DNA from: Amphiduros pacificus
Taxonomy: Eukaryota; Annelida; Polychaeta; Phyllodocida; Hesionidae
Direction: 5' to 3'
NCBI GenBank assembly: GCA_949316495.1
Contig: OX439001.1
Span: 23,506,501-23,570,500 of the forward strand
DNA length: 64,000 nucleotides
The notes under the pieces are model-generated. The model made no database searches. It had not been told where the DNA came from and worked only from the letters and a program-made list of their open reading frames with translations. The translations under genes and the position numbers were made by a program. Positions within the stretch are counted from its first letter, which is position 1, and every line of letters begins with the position of its first letter. Below, one piece after another: positions 11,328 to 23,990 of this stretch.

Positions 11328-14300
11328 AACTGATTAATATACACAAAGTATAAGATTTATACCCAGGAGTATGGGATGCCATGATTTGGACAAGAAAACA
11401 AACTATTTTTGCACAACGAGCGACATTGTTGTTATTAGTAATTTCCAATGTATCGGAGAACAATAACAAACTGGAAATTTTCAAAATGGAACCGCAGCTC
11501 CGTTGTCACCCGTAACTCTGTTGTCGTCGGCTGTACCACATTACTTACTGATTGCTATAATGATTGTATAATGTAGTCAATGAACTTTCACAACTTAGGT
11601 AATATTGTGGTATCAGCTGATAGATCTCTCTTTTTCATAGATGATAATCAAAGTAACAACATTGAAAAATATATCAATACCTCAGAAAATGATTTTGATA
11701 TAAACATACAATGTCTCAAACATATATGGCTAAACTATTGGTCATAAAATGGTACTCTATATGTAGGTTCAAGAATATGTAATGGCACACTTGGTTATTC
11801 AGTTTATATTCCCATCTTGGTCGGCAAAGTTTAACATAATGTGCAAGGATTTGTGTTGGCATTCCTGAGCAAGTGTTGACATTGGTTAGAGAAACAAAAC
11901 AGCTTAATAAACTGGATATAACGGTAAATTTGAGATATTTGTAAGGTATCATAAGAAACTGTGAATCATGTAACAATTTATCTAATATTTAGAATGTCAC
12001 AAATTAATGCTAATATCTTTTGTTTATTTAGATGACATCACCGAGCATAATTAGAGATATTTAAACATTAAATGTATTAAATGTCTCTGGCATAATATAC
12101 AGGTCCACCAATGTTTTAGTCATGATGAGGAACAGAGAGAGGGATGTGAGAGGAATACACGTGAGCCTCGGGGTCGAGTTCAGGCAGCCTCCAGTCAGGG
12201 AAGGGTTGATACGGTAGTACTGACCATAGTGGGTGTTATTGTACGAATGAAGTAGGCCAGGAATGATTACAAACATATTGATGCAGTTAAGGCTGAGACT
12301 AAAGTTGCCAATTAAATAGCTTTTGTCTTAAACTTATTTAAATCACTCCAATGTCAGCTTGTTGTCATCAAACCGACATTAACATGATTAGAAAACAACA
12401 TGTATAATGGGGTTAATAATTTGGTATGAGAATTTACATAATGTGTAGGACATAAATATACACACATTTATAACACAGACTACGCAATGGCCCTTTCATG
12501 TGGATGTGACGATTGACCTCAATGTGAATCTTCGATTATCCAATTAGATTATGGGGGTAGAGCGTCTGATTTGTGCCTTATTTGGTCATATAAGTAGAGG
12601 AAGGAAATGGGTGGCGTCGATGCCTGTCGACATCCATTGGCCGGTGATTGGCTGTTTTCAGACTCGTTGCTTGAAAATCGTCCTACTATGGTCTATATTG
12701 CTCAAAAGACCATATAAACACCGTTTCACAAAATTCTAGTTTCGTTTAATGAATATAACCATTTCTTCAGGCAACGTGTGTAGTATGGTTGGGTTCATCC
12801 AAGGGGTACATAGATGGTGTCCATAGATGTCTGGGAAAAAACGCTTGTCCAGAGCTAAATTTAGATTTTTCAACAGTGTTTATAAAAAAAGCACACAGCA
12901 GCACATTTTCGTTCAGCATGTTCATTGTGTTCAGTTTTTAACTGGTACTTCTGTCTGCACGCGTCTATTGTCACGTGCCAGAGATCACTGGGTGCTGGTC
13001 GATTATTTGGATATTACCAATTTATCCATATTCTAAAATTGGATTTCACTTATTTTAAAAAGTCTATTTCATAACAATAAACTAGTAATAAGTAATTGGT
13101 TGATTCAATTGGACCGATATTGTTCTTAACAAAAAATTGCATCAAAGTGTTCTGTTGTACATAAGAAGTTGACCTTTTGAGTTAAGGTAAAAAGATGTGC
13201 TGAAGCAAAATCTAATAAATTTATTTTTAGGCTTTTGTCATGTAAAATTAATATTTTTGGAATGTCTGATTTACCCTCACCATTTATTTATGGTCAATTA
13301 AAGCACCTTGAGAAAAAGGCACCAGTTCTTTGCTTATTCCATCTGTGCAGATCATGAGGGTTGACGTCATTATGAATGAAGGTCTCACCTGCTTATTTGT
13401 TTATGCACCATGGAGGAAGGCATATCTTAACCCAGCCCCGTGGTACACCTGTCAGTGTTGACTTCTCTCTTTCTTCTGCAAACACATATTCACCTGCTTG
13501 ACATTTAAACATTGATCAGCACATATTTGTCAAATATTTTTATTATTGTCCTGTGCACAAAAATCTTCTTGTTTATACCTTAAGATTTGTTTTGAGCAGG
13601 AAATGTAAATACATTATTTGTTCCAATCGAATCAATATTTATATTACTTTTAAGTCCAAACATGGATGCTTTTTATTGCTATAGTGTGACGCTATAAATT
13701 ATTTTGGCATTTATCAAATTTTACTTTTGAATACTTGCTTGTTGGCTGGGAGCAGAGAACCTTTCCGGATGTCATCAATTGCTAGTAGTAAATCCTTACT
13801 TATAAGGCTACTTATTATCATCCAGGCCAATAGGGGAAGGAATATCCAGTGTAGTTCAGGGAGGCTGGCAATGTTCTGATGCTTCCATATAAAATGTGCT
13901 TAAACCTTGTTTATGGAACATTTATTGTGGATTAAAATCATGCATGGTTCATTTTTATGCAAATTATACTAGCATAAGTATAAAAGAGTAATACAAATTC
14001 AAACAAAAAAGAACTTACATCATTGTCAAATATAGTCAATATAACTTTTGACAAGACACAAAGGTTAAGATTGAGATACATATTTAGGTTGGTTATAAAA
14101 TAGGGTCAAAGAATTCAGTTTATTTAAGACGATGAGCGCACAGCCAGAGGTGAATGGATTTTTACCTTACACACGTACAGGGAAACAGCGGATGTATACA
14201 ATACCTCAAGTGTACAAACATGTTGAACCCAACTTGACTGAGTTAACCGGGCGACAAATGTGATAATGTTAAGATCATAAGCTAGACAGGCATGCTCACA

Positions 14301-15435
14301 CTGTACATTTTATAGACTTTAAGAGGACGTGAGAATGCTGTTAAGAGTACCAGTGCTTGGAATGTCGACATAAGAGGGATACCTACAATTGCAGAGGATG
14401 TAACTCTCTTATTCTACAAGTAAATGTGCTAATGAAGCATAATTTGAATCATTTCAAGGGCACATATGGTAACCCCATTTGACAGATAAACAGCACGACC
14501 CACCGGAAAGCATTTAATATCTGTCACAAGAGATGAATTACCTGAGTGTTAGATAACTGAACCTGCTTGAAGGTTTCTCCCACCAGAAAACACCATTATC
14601 GCGATTAAGTGTGCATATTTCAACTTTGGCGTATTTATGCCAGAATGTGCTAAATCAGTATATTAATCCTTGGTGTTCACACCTTTGAGGTAGAATTTGG
14701 ATGACGCACAGAGGGGACTGCAGCCTTGTTTCTGCCCCATCACCATGATAATGGAATTCACGTGTTGATAACAAAGCAATATAATAACTGGCTATCAACA
14801 ACCTGGGCAATCGACCCTTATGACAAGTTGATTATTTTACAATGTCAGTGTGGAATGTTATCAAACAGATAAAACCAAAGTATCTTGTCCTGGCATAGTC
14901 GTGACAGGAAGACATTTTTCTGTTTATATTTGTTATGTAACCGAGAAAAATAGTTATTCCCTGGATGGATTAAGATAATTTTGTGCATAACCGAAGTCTG
15001 TGTCGCTGAAGGGGAGGAACTTTTGCGTGGTCTGGAAACGAAGATAACACGTGGATCTCTAACCAGTTTTATGGTCCAATGGTATTTTGAGCTGATAATG
15101 AAGACGAGATCCACCCCCGAGTTTGGAGATACACTGGTAATATGTGAATAAGCGGTGTGAAGTTTTTTTTTTATCTATGTCTTCATAGTTTTGCCTCAAG
15201 ACCAATTATTTTATATGTTTCTTTTACAATAATACAGGACTTTTGCTGAAATAAAAAAAAGTATTGATCCCAAGATTTTTGCATTGAACTCGCATATTCT
15301 TTGAGTGGAAATTTGACTATGCATGGTTTTAGACAAATAAACACCGAATGTTGATCATCTGATATGATCATCTATTAGGTAAACATAACTCAAATCTGCA
15401 TTAAGCCACTTGGGCAGGTCTGTATATGTGTCAAA
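11328..15435. other. Long gene-free stretch upstream of the BAIAP3-like gene
   Basis: About 4.1 kb of AT-rich DNA with only short ORFs lacking splice context or homology. It may hold noncoding regulatory DNA or 5' UTR exons for the first alternative promoter of the downstream gene, but nothing in it is specific enough to call. Confidence 0.4.
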
Positions 15436-16029
15436 ATGCCGTCAGTGTTATCAAAACGGACATTTTTGGGAAGATGGTTGAAGCGATCGCAGTCTCAGCC
15501 AGCACCAACCATGTCCCACGAAGACATACCAGCCATGAACGCCGAGGACATCAACATGGCACCCCAGGAAACAAAGACTGACCCAGCAACACGTACAAGG
15601 AAACATGGAATCTTGGTCGTTCCCAGAACGCAAGCAAATGTGGATATGACAGTGGATGATATGAATGCAGAAGACATTCTGGAGGATGAAGATTGCCCAA
15701 CTCCTTTACAGCCAATATACCTTGGCAGGAAATTAAGCAGAAGTAATTCTCTCAGGAAGAAGAAAAAGAAACTGGAGGAGTTTTTTGCTAGGAGATCCAG
15801 GTCGCTGTCTTCCTCTGTGACTTCTGACAGTGTGTCTCCAAGGCCGAGATTTCTGTCCACGTCCTCCAACCCTGAGGGTCTGTGGAGGAGGTTATCAGAG
15901 AGCTCTGCCTTTTCTGCGGGATCTCTCTCTGATGTAGAAACTTCTCCCTGCACTGGTAAAAACTGGAGCAACGTGTCTGTGTGGAGCAATGGTTCTGCCA
16001 TTCGGGACTATGCCAGGAGTCTCTCTAAG
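15436..16029 (+). CDS. BAIAP3-like alternative first exon 1a (198 codons)
   Basis: ATG at 15436 opens 198 codons ending ...SLSK before a GTAATC donor at 16030, phase 0. The peptide is polar, Ser/Arg/Lys-rich and probably disordered, with a cluster of five lysines and repeated RS/SLS motifs; it has no recognised domain. Its phase matches shared exon 2 at 26522, giving a protein of about 1,379 residues. Two other candidate first exons (18000, 20062) also have basic or polar, Ser-rich termini. Assignment to this gene is inferred from strand, position, donor and phase; transcripts would be needed to prove it. Confidence 0.65.
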
Positions 16030-17437
16030 GTAATCCAGCCTTTTAAATTACTTATTTAATTATTTTTAAATTGCTTACAAATAATTCATTATTGTGAAAT
16101 TATTTGTGTATACATACACAGAACAGACTGCAATCATACTGGACGTTGGGCAACATGTGCTGTTTATATTCACTTGTATAGAAATTTAATTATAATCAAC
16201 TGTTTGAATAGAAGACATAACACATGCACCATCACCAAAACACATTCAGGGCATCCGGATAAAATTAAGGCAATTATTACTGACTTCATGTCACGATGTA
16301 GGTATAACCAGCAGGAAAAAGTGCAACTGATTTATGACACAATTCCTCCTTAGTTCTAAATATTTTAGAATATATCATAGGCTGTTAACAAATATCTCAT
16401 TTCATAATAGCATCTCATATTATTTGGGACAAGCTGCTCACGTGCTAATACCATTTCAAGTTAACCCGGATAACGTTATACAAGAGCATCATTTATACAA
16501 TATGTTCCCCTTGGATTTTTCCTGTTTTAGGAATTCTATCCACAAGGAAGGTTGATATTTAAACGTACATAACATCCAATGGCTGATTTCAGATATTGCT
16601 ACGAAATATAGTTGTTATGGGTCAGTGTATCAAATAGCACAAGAGGAAGTCTTAAATTAGATGTCATTTAACCTGGTAAGAAGGGATAACTATGTCACTA
16701 CTTACCCACCCTGTTAGAAGTCATTGCCTTTGATCTCACACCTGGCAAGTGGTTTTTAATTTGTGCATTTAAAAAATCAAAGATCAGGAGTTACATACTA
16801 ATTCTACAGTTGATACGTAAACTGAGTATTTACTTGTCAGACACAGGTGATTTGAATTTTGTATTTCCGCATCAGGGGATAAAATGATACAGAAATATTG
16901 AAATGTTATACAGAAAGAATGCGTTTATTTGCGATGTGTAAAGCTTTAAAAAAAATCAAAACTCTTAAAAAACTTTTATATTTCACTCGATTTAATATCA
17001 TTAAAGTAGATAGGGGATTAACCGGGGTAACTATACGTATGTCATAACTGTAGAATAGAATGTCATAACTGTAGAATAGAAAATTCCTATCATTTTCAGA
17101 TTGTTCTTGAACCTCTCCTATCTGATGAAATATAAATTATTCTTATCTGACAGGTAAAATCAACTTGCACAAGTAAACAAACTTATATTTGTCCTGTTTA
17201 AGTAGTAATATGGGGCACACCAAAATGCTGGATTGCATGAATTGGTTTCAGCCTCAGCATCCAAAGTATGTCACTGAAATTACTGCTGAGCCGGACTCTA
17301 TCCATACAATTCAGCCCAAAATATTGATATTTTCCTGTGAGCATGATAAAACACAGCACAACTAATATGCATCACATTTTATCATATTATTGTATTTGAA
17401 ATCTCTATCAAAGTTCTCTCTGCATAAGCTCTCTTCA

Positions 17438-17471
<34 letters not shown>

Positions 17472-17999
17472 ATGTATGTGTGTTCAAAATCATATGTGAT
17501 CAAAATCAAATTTACCTTTATCTTTTATCATCCATACCTACGTCGCATGATGTTCAAGCTGGATTAACTAAGAACTTATAGGCTTAATGCAGATCAGTAC
17601 ATAGAGCAGCAAATAAAAAGTAATCATAGTACTCAATCAAAACAAATAGGGCAATGTATATTGAATGAGGCTGTATGAACTTTCCCTTCCCATTGACATC
17701 CTTGTCACGATTTATATAGCACTATCATATATGCAACAGGGTGTTTCATAGTTAAAACAAAGCATTTGAAATATGCGACACCAGCTTGTTTGTACCACTT
17801 CAACAAGGAAATTAATAATGTTCTGACCATATCGTGCTGCTTCAGATGACTAACAACTTGCATAAATAATTGATCTATTTGTCTACAAATGGATTAGATA
17901 TGTGTTTATCTTCATATCATGCATGCAGGTGTTAGATTGTGGATGGTCAGTATATATTCTACTTTGTCCCCGAAGTAGAGTCATCAGTGTACACTAAGG
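16030..17999 (+). other. Intron between alternative first exons 1a and 1b
   Basis: AT-rich intronic DNA with a (TA)n run at 17440-17468 and a local 25-bp duplication near 17042-17080 ('taactgtagaatagaa' twice). No supported exon. Confidence 0.5.
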
Positions 18000-18368
18000 A
18001 TGGATGACAAAAAGAAAAGCACGTCCGAAAAACTCAAAAGGAAGAAAATTTCCTGGATTTTTAGTAGATCTAGAAGAATGAAAAAAAGTCAATCGCTGCC
18101 TCCTTTGACGAGCACTCCGAATATATTAAGGAGACATTTGGCGCATCAACCCTCTCTGCCTCTAGATTTAGATACATCGACCACTTCTATCTCAGGGGCC
18201 TCAGAAAGACCCCCCTCCTGCCCATCACATCTGGACTTAAACCTAGGTCTTTCAAGTTGTGAAATTCGTGAGCTTACCCCGTGGGGAAGTCGAGCTTCGT
18301 TACTCAGCGAGGAATCAGCTTGTCTCATCAACAGGAGTTTTACAGAACTCACCATACATATGAAAAGT
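18000..18368 (+). CDS. BAIAP3-like alternative first exon 1b (123 codons)
   Basis: ATG at 18000 starts MDDKKKSTSEKLKRKKISW and runs 123 codons to a GTGAGT donor at 18369, phase 0. The N-terminal third is strongly basic with KRKK and RSRR clusters; the remainder is Ser/Pro/Leu-rich and likely disordered. Joined to exon 2 (26522) it gives about 1,304 residues. It resembles exon 1a in arrangement (short basic head, Ser-rich body), suggesting the two are functional alternatives. Codon flow is clean and the donor fits consensus, but the link to the gene is inferred. Confidence 0.65.
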
Positions 18369-19130
18369 GTGAGTATTAGTGTATTCTGAAAAAAAATCAA
18401 ATGATCTTGTGAAATAATATATTGTATTTTATCAAGAGGATTCCGTAACGCGAGGAAAAAGTTTCCATACCGCAAGTATCAAAATCTATATAAAGAAATC
18501 AGTGAATTATAAAATCCAAACCCAAACAATCAGACGGGCAACATGGCGTTCGTGTTATTTTACATGTTACAACCACTTTTATTACTCCTGTAACAGTACA
18601 TTACCTATGTGGCCTTAAGGAGATGCTTTCACATTTTGCCTTATAAGTAATTATTATAATTCGTGCGAATGCATTCGCCGTTTTATCCTTCACTTTTTTA
18701 ATCTTCCAAGCTAGTGCCGTACAACATTTTTTGCTGCAAAGTTTGGTATTTCTTTCGACAGGGTATAATACGTCATGAAATGATTGCTTGATTTGAGATT
18801 GATAATTTTCAGTATCAATATAATTAATAATAAAAAATGGCACACTAATCATAAAAGGGAGACTGTCATTGAAAGTATCTGACCTGCATTCATAACAACC
18901 CAGACATATCCTAGTCTACTTTTTAAATCCTCAAATTCCGGGGCTATTTAGTAAAACATTTCATTTTGCCTGCAAACCATCATTTTCCCTATAGGTTTTC
19001 CTGTCAATTCAAAGTCCAGGCGGTTGTCATTAATGTGTTGTATCCTATTCGACAATGGTAGACAATTATATAATCTCTATGATAGCGGGTCAATATACAG
19101 TTAGTTCTATATTTCTATTTGGACCACCAA

Positions 19131-19238
19131 ATGTACCTTCATTTACATATACATTTGCATATATATATTTATATATATATATATATATATATGCAAATGT
19201 ATATGTAAATGAAATGTACCTTCATTTACATATACATT

Positions 19239-19332
<94 letters not shown>

Positions 19333-19364
19333 AATGTATATGTAAATGAAGGTACATGTAAATG

Positions 19365-19461
<97 letters not shown>

Positions 19462-19480
19462 TATATATATATATATACCT
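19131..19480. repeat. Long (TA)n block with two nested palindromes
   Basis: Two inverted pairs of 'ccttcatttacatatacatt' and its complement flank TA runs at 19134-19208 and 19218-19351, followed by about 110 bp of nearly pure TA. Each pair can fold into a long hairpin or cruciform. The YIYI-type ORFs on both strands are repeat artefacts. Confidence 0.92.
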
Positions 19481-19845
19481 CTCATAAATGTGCATATTTG
19501 CACTCAATGTTTAGTCTGCATGCGAACGCACACGAAAGTGTTTATCTACAAGCTTATAAAAATCGGAAAAGATCAAAGAGAAGTTCACAATATAAGACGC
19601 AATAATATACAAATAAAAAAGAGAAGGAAACTGAATCAATTTGTTCATGGCGCCATATTCCACAATGACTCTAGTGTAAGTAGTGTAAATGTAAGTTTAT
19701 TAATAAAACAATGAAGCTAGTGTTCTCTATCTTATCCGCATGTGTGGAGTGGAGATTTGAGTGAGGAATGATGGAAATCTCGGTTGTTTGAGATAGGGAT
19801 GTATTCCATGAAGTGGTAATATAATATAAGGGATGGGGTAGTTTG

Positions 19846-19866
19846 TGACGTCACGGCGGGGCGGGG
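19846..19866. promoter_or_regulatory. CRE plus GC box upstream of exon 1d
   Basis: A perfect palindromic cAMP-response element TGACGTCA (19846-19853) is followed after four bases by GGGGCGGGG (19858-19866), an Sp1/KLF-type GC box. It is the most GC-rich spot in the surrounding AT-rich introns and lies 196 bp before the ATG of alternative exon 1d, so a dedicated promoter is likely. Function is inferred. Confidence 0.6.
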
Positions 19867-20061
19867 TCCATGCCGGGACACTCCACCACACAAACTATGG
19901 CACATAGAGTACCATAGCAGAGTCACATCTAAGCCTCTGTAATGTGATAGACTAAATCCTGTTTCCAGAAAGAGGTAGGAACTGTTGTCTGAGAATGTGC
20001 CAGTACTGATTATAGACATAACAGAGAGAACATTTAAGTGTAGCTGGGTATTTTCACTGAC

Positions 20062-20196
20062 ATGAGAATGACAATAATGGATGATCCTGGTGGGAATGTA
20101 TGCAGGAAACGACAGACACTATCTCAAGAATCAAGCACCTGCTACACCTCCAAGTCAGAATATTACCACTCACAGCCAATTACTTGTTTATCACAG
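20062..20196 (+). CDS. BAIAP3-like alternative first exon 1d (45 codons)
   Basis: ATG at 20062 opens 45 codons, MRMTIMDDPGGNVCRKRQT and onward, ending ...CLSQ before a GTGAGA donor at 20197, phase 0. It is polar with many Ser/Thr/Tyr residues. A CRE plus GC box lies about 200 bp upstream. Joined to exon 2 it yields about 1,226 residues. The exon is too short for ordinary ORF scans, and the second ATG (20068) or third (20077) could also serve as start. Assignment rests on promoter motifs, donor and matching phase. Confidence 0.5.
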
Positions 20197-21470
20197 GTGA
20201 GACTTAATCAAATTATGTACTAGTCTTGTTCAAAACACTTGAATCGTATTGTGTGCATTGGTGTTTTCTGTTACCACGATATGGAGTCAAAGTAAAAAAA
20301 AATGAAAAAAAAGCAAAAAACTTTAATATAATTAGAGCATTAGAGCTATTTTTGGATCGTATAATTTCAGCATAGTTACCATCCACAGGCTTGCAATTGT
20401 TTCCTTGGTTTCCTTGGTTTACATTCGGTTTAATATGCATTCTAAAGTATATCTTAAAGAAAATCACAATTTTGATTTAGAGATGCATAATAATTTCTTT
20501 TATTGGAATTATAAAATTCTGAGTAAATCACTGCAATATTTTATCACATGCAATCTTATTGATCTTTACAACTAGTCACTATCATTATGATAATCCTATA
20601 TCGTGATACAAGATCTCCCGCTCCATAATTATCCAGGCCAGTTTTTTTACACCAAGATTTTCTTACAACTCCCACACATGTTGTGAAATCATATATGGAT
20701 ACTGTAGGTAAACATTAGAGAAGAAATGTGGATAGAAGAGGGTTTCGCATACATGCTACTATCACATACTAAATTGAAGATAAATGAAGCTTTGTTTTAT
20801 TTGGGAAGTCTTGAGACACCTTAACCAAGTTTTTATTTAATTACACTTTTCTCTTTTGCTGTGATCCATAATACTCCACATATCATGTCAATATTTAGAC
20901 ATTTAAGTGAGTGTTAAAATGTTACCATTTATTTACATATTGGGAGTAACTTTGGCTCTCATGAGTCATATTCAGGAATTATGGACTCTTGTATTTAAGA
21001 TTTACATTAAATATATTTGAGACATCTTTGGAAAACACCAGTAGATAGAAACACGGTAAAAGTCTGTGGCTTCTCTGGCATCCATTACCTGAGCATATAA
21101 TTGATATGTAATTGGGCAAACTTATAGACAAATACAATATCTGGAGTGATCGAAGTCACTTTTGTGAACGAAAATCTTAGAACATTGTAAGTATGAAAGG
21201 TCATAACAAGTGCCTTCAGCAAAGTATTATGAGGTTTCGAAACTCAGAAAAAATATGAGAAGGTTTAAAATGTGCAAGAGATCAGTCTGAAGCCTTTTTA
21301 GCTCATGGTTACTGAAAAATTAAGCAGCAATTGACCTTAGTTTTCCAGCCAAGTGATGTGCCAACTCCAATCGACCGAGGGATCACTGGAAAGTGTTGTG
21401 AACTTTTGAAGGGTTGTAAGGAACTCTGGAAAAGGTGGAATGATCGACTCGGTTGGTAGTTAGAGAGGTT
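20197..21470 (+). other. Intronic DNA without recognised features
   Basis: AT-rich sequence of the BAIAP3-like gene between exon 1d and the satellite cluster at 21.5 kb. I see no supported exon or element. Confidence 0.4.
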
Positions 21471-21479
21471 TAGACAGAT

Positions 21480-22170
21480 ATCTAATCAGTGAGTTGTTAG
21501 GAACTGGGATAAGTATAGTGATTTAATTAGTGAATTATTAGGCGCTCTAAGAGAGGTATAATGATCTAATCAGTGAGCTAGGATCTCTAAGAGAGGTATA
21601 ATGATCTAATCAGTGAGCTAGGATCTCTAAGAGAGGTATAATGATCTAATCAGTGAGTTAGGATCTCTAAGAGAGATATAATGATCTAATCATTGAGTTA
21701 GGATATCTGAGATATCTCTGATATCTAATCTAAGTGATTTGTTACGAACTCTGAGAGAGGGGTAATGATCTAATATGTTGGTTGTTTGGATCTCTGAGGC
21801 ATGGGTAATGATCTAATCAGTGAGTTGTTAGGGACCCTGAGAGAGGTGTAGATAGATATCTAATCAGTGAGTTGTTAGGGTCCCTGGGAGAGGGGCAATG
21901 ATCTAATCAGTGAGTTGTTAGGGACCCTGAGAGAGGTGTAGATAGATATCTAATCAGTGAGTTGTTAGGGTCCCTGGGAGAGTGGCAATGATCTAATCGG
22001 TGAGTTGTTAGGGACCCTGAGAGAGGTGTAGATAGATATCTAATTGTTAGGAACTGAGATACGTATAATGATTTAATTAGTAAGTTGTTAGGGACTCTGG
22101 GAAAGGTGTAACCATCTAATCAGTGGGTTGTTAGGAACTCTGAGAGGTGTATAATGATCTAGAGGTATAA
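21480..22170. repeat. Tandem repeats of 40-bp units passing into 90-bp units
   Basis: Starts with 40-bp units ('gatctaatcagtgagctagg' plus 'atctctaagagaggtataat') at about 21540-21700. From 21829 it changes to a 90-bp compound unit seen at 21831, 21921 and 22011 ('gggaccctgagagaggtgta', 'gatagatatctaatcagtga', 'gttgttagggtccctgggag'). The phrase 'tctaatcagtgagttgttag' links both layers. Confidence 0.9.
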
Positions 22171-22174
22171 TTGC

Positions 22175-22570
22175 ATCATTTACATTAAATATTAAACTAT
22201 GGTGCCATTCCATCATTAGATACTACTCTTCGTACGTGTCATTAGATTATTTTAATATTACTCTCTGGGAGTCATTGCATGATTTAGAGATTATTCTATT
22301 ATTGTCATTAGATTACCATAATCGTGTTCCATGATGTCATTGTGTTATTTTAATTTTACTCTATGGTGTCATTGCATCATCTAGAGATTACTTTAAGATG
22401 TCATTAGATTATCACAATCATATTCTATGATGTCATTGCGTCATTTTGATGTTACTCAATGGCACCATTGCATCATTTAGGTACCGCTCCATGGAGTTGT
22501 GACATGATTTATTACAATTATGGTGTTATTTTTTATTTACCTGTTACTCTTTGGAAAGTCATTGCCTGAT
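22175..22570. repeat. Degenerate ATGATGTCATTG repeats
   Basis: A diverged tandem array built on 'tctatg(a/g)tgtcattgcatcat' and 'attagattatcacaatc' phrases, repeated every 60-120 bp. It is older and more diverged than the arrays on either side. A short (TA)n run follows at 22586. Confidence 0.7.
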
Positions 22571-22945
22571 GTGTTTGTGTAACTATATATATATATATAT
22601 ATACTTCAGGTAATCCTGAGGTCCACTTTATTCACGTGGTTAAGATCTCGAAGAATCGGACAAAATGATTGTGAAATGTTATCATGATATTGCAAAATGT
22701 TTTAGTTCCAAGCTGGCTGATGCAGCACAATAGCTGAGAGCTCTAGCGTACACTACATACTATGAGGGCATGTCAGGGCAGCCCTGTGTGTCTACCGCCC
22801 CATTCATTTGGTAAAATGATGCATGGGATGTCTCTGACCTCCTCCAGCATGCCAACACTGCATAACAATGGCTGCCCTTGGCTGAATATGCACTTATTGC
22901 ATGTGCATGTACAAGTTAATCGCTCATCTTCCTTGTCACACCTGG

Positions 22946-23990
22946 CTGGACTTCTTTAATGTGTGTGAAAATATCTCACACTGTACACGTGATATCTAAC
23001 TGATATCTGGGCTTCTTTAATATGTGTGAAAATATCTCACACTGTGCACGTGATATCTAAACTGAGATCTGGGCTTCTTTAATATGTGTGAAAATATCTC
23101 ACACTGTGCACGTGATATCTAACCTGATATCTGGGCTTCTTTAATATGTGTGAACATATCTCACACTGTACACGTGATATCTAAACTGATATCTGGGCTT
23201 CTTTAATATGTGTGAAAATATCTCACACTGTGCACGTGATATCTAAACTGAGATCTGGGCTTCTTTAATGTGTGTGAAAATATCTCACACTGTACACGTG
23301 ATATCTAAACCTGATATCTGGGCTTCTTTAATATGTGTGACATTATCTCACACTGTACACGTGATATCTAACCTTATATCTGGGCTTCTTTAATATGTGT
23401 GAGAATATATCACACTTTACACGTGATATCTAACCTGATATCTGGGCTTCTTTAATATGTGTGAACATATCTCACACTGTACACGTGATATCTAACCTGA
23501 TATCTGGGCTTCTTTAATATGTGTGACAATATCTCACACTGTACACGTGATATCTAACCTTATATCTGGGCTTCTTTAATGTGTGTGAAAATATCTCCCA
23601 CTGTGCACGTGATATCTAAACTGAGATCTGGGCTTCTTTAATGTGTGTGAAAATATCTCACACTGTACACGTGATATCTAAACCTGATATCTGGGCTTCT
23701 TTAATATGTGTGACATTATCTCACACTGTACACGTGATATCTAACCTTATATCTGGGCTTCTTTAATATGTGTGAGAATATATCACACTTTACACGTGAT
23801 ATCTAACCTGATATCTGGGCTTCTTTAATATGTGTGAACATATCTCACACTGTACACGTGATATCTAACCTGATATCTGGGCTTCTTTAATATGTGTGAC
23901 AATATCTCACACTGTACACGTGATATCTAACCTTATATCTGGGCTTCTTTAATGTGTGTGAAAATATCTCCCACTGTTCACGTGTTACCG
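22946..23990. repeat. 62-bp satellite with 6-mer higher-order structure
   Basis: About 17 head-to-tail units of 61-62 bp, each holding 'gggcttctttaatatgtgtg', 'aaaatatctcacactgtaca' and 'cgtgatatctaacctgatat'. A variant order recurs with a period of about 373 bp (unit starting 23257 matches that at 23630, and following units match pairwise), so six-unit blocks were duplicated. Nearly every unit has a CACGTG E-box and a GTGTGA/TCACAC inverted pair. It lies in the intron upstream of alternative exon 1c. Confidence 0.95.

Noticed and set aside
15451-16001. Minus-strand ORFs opposite exon 1a
   Set aside because: Shadows of the plus-strand exon; no donor/acceptor logic.
19055-19714. ORFs of YIYI repeats on both strands
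   Set aside because: They translate (TA)n runs. The same holds for the ORFs at 17390, 30331 and 34483.
22946-23990. CRISPR-like array
   Set aside because: Units are contiguous 62-bp monomers without unique spacers, in a eukaryotic intron: a satellite.
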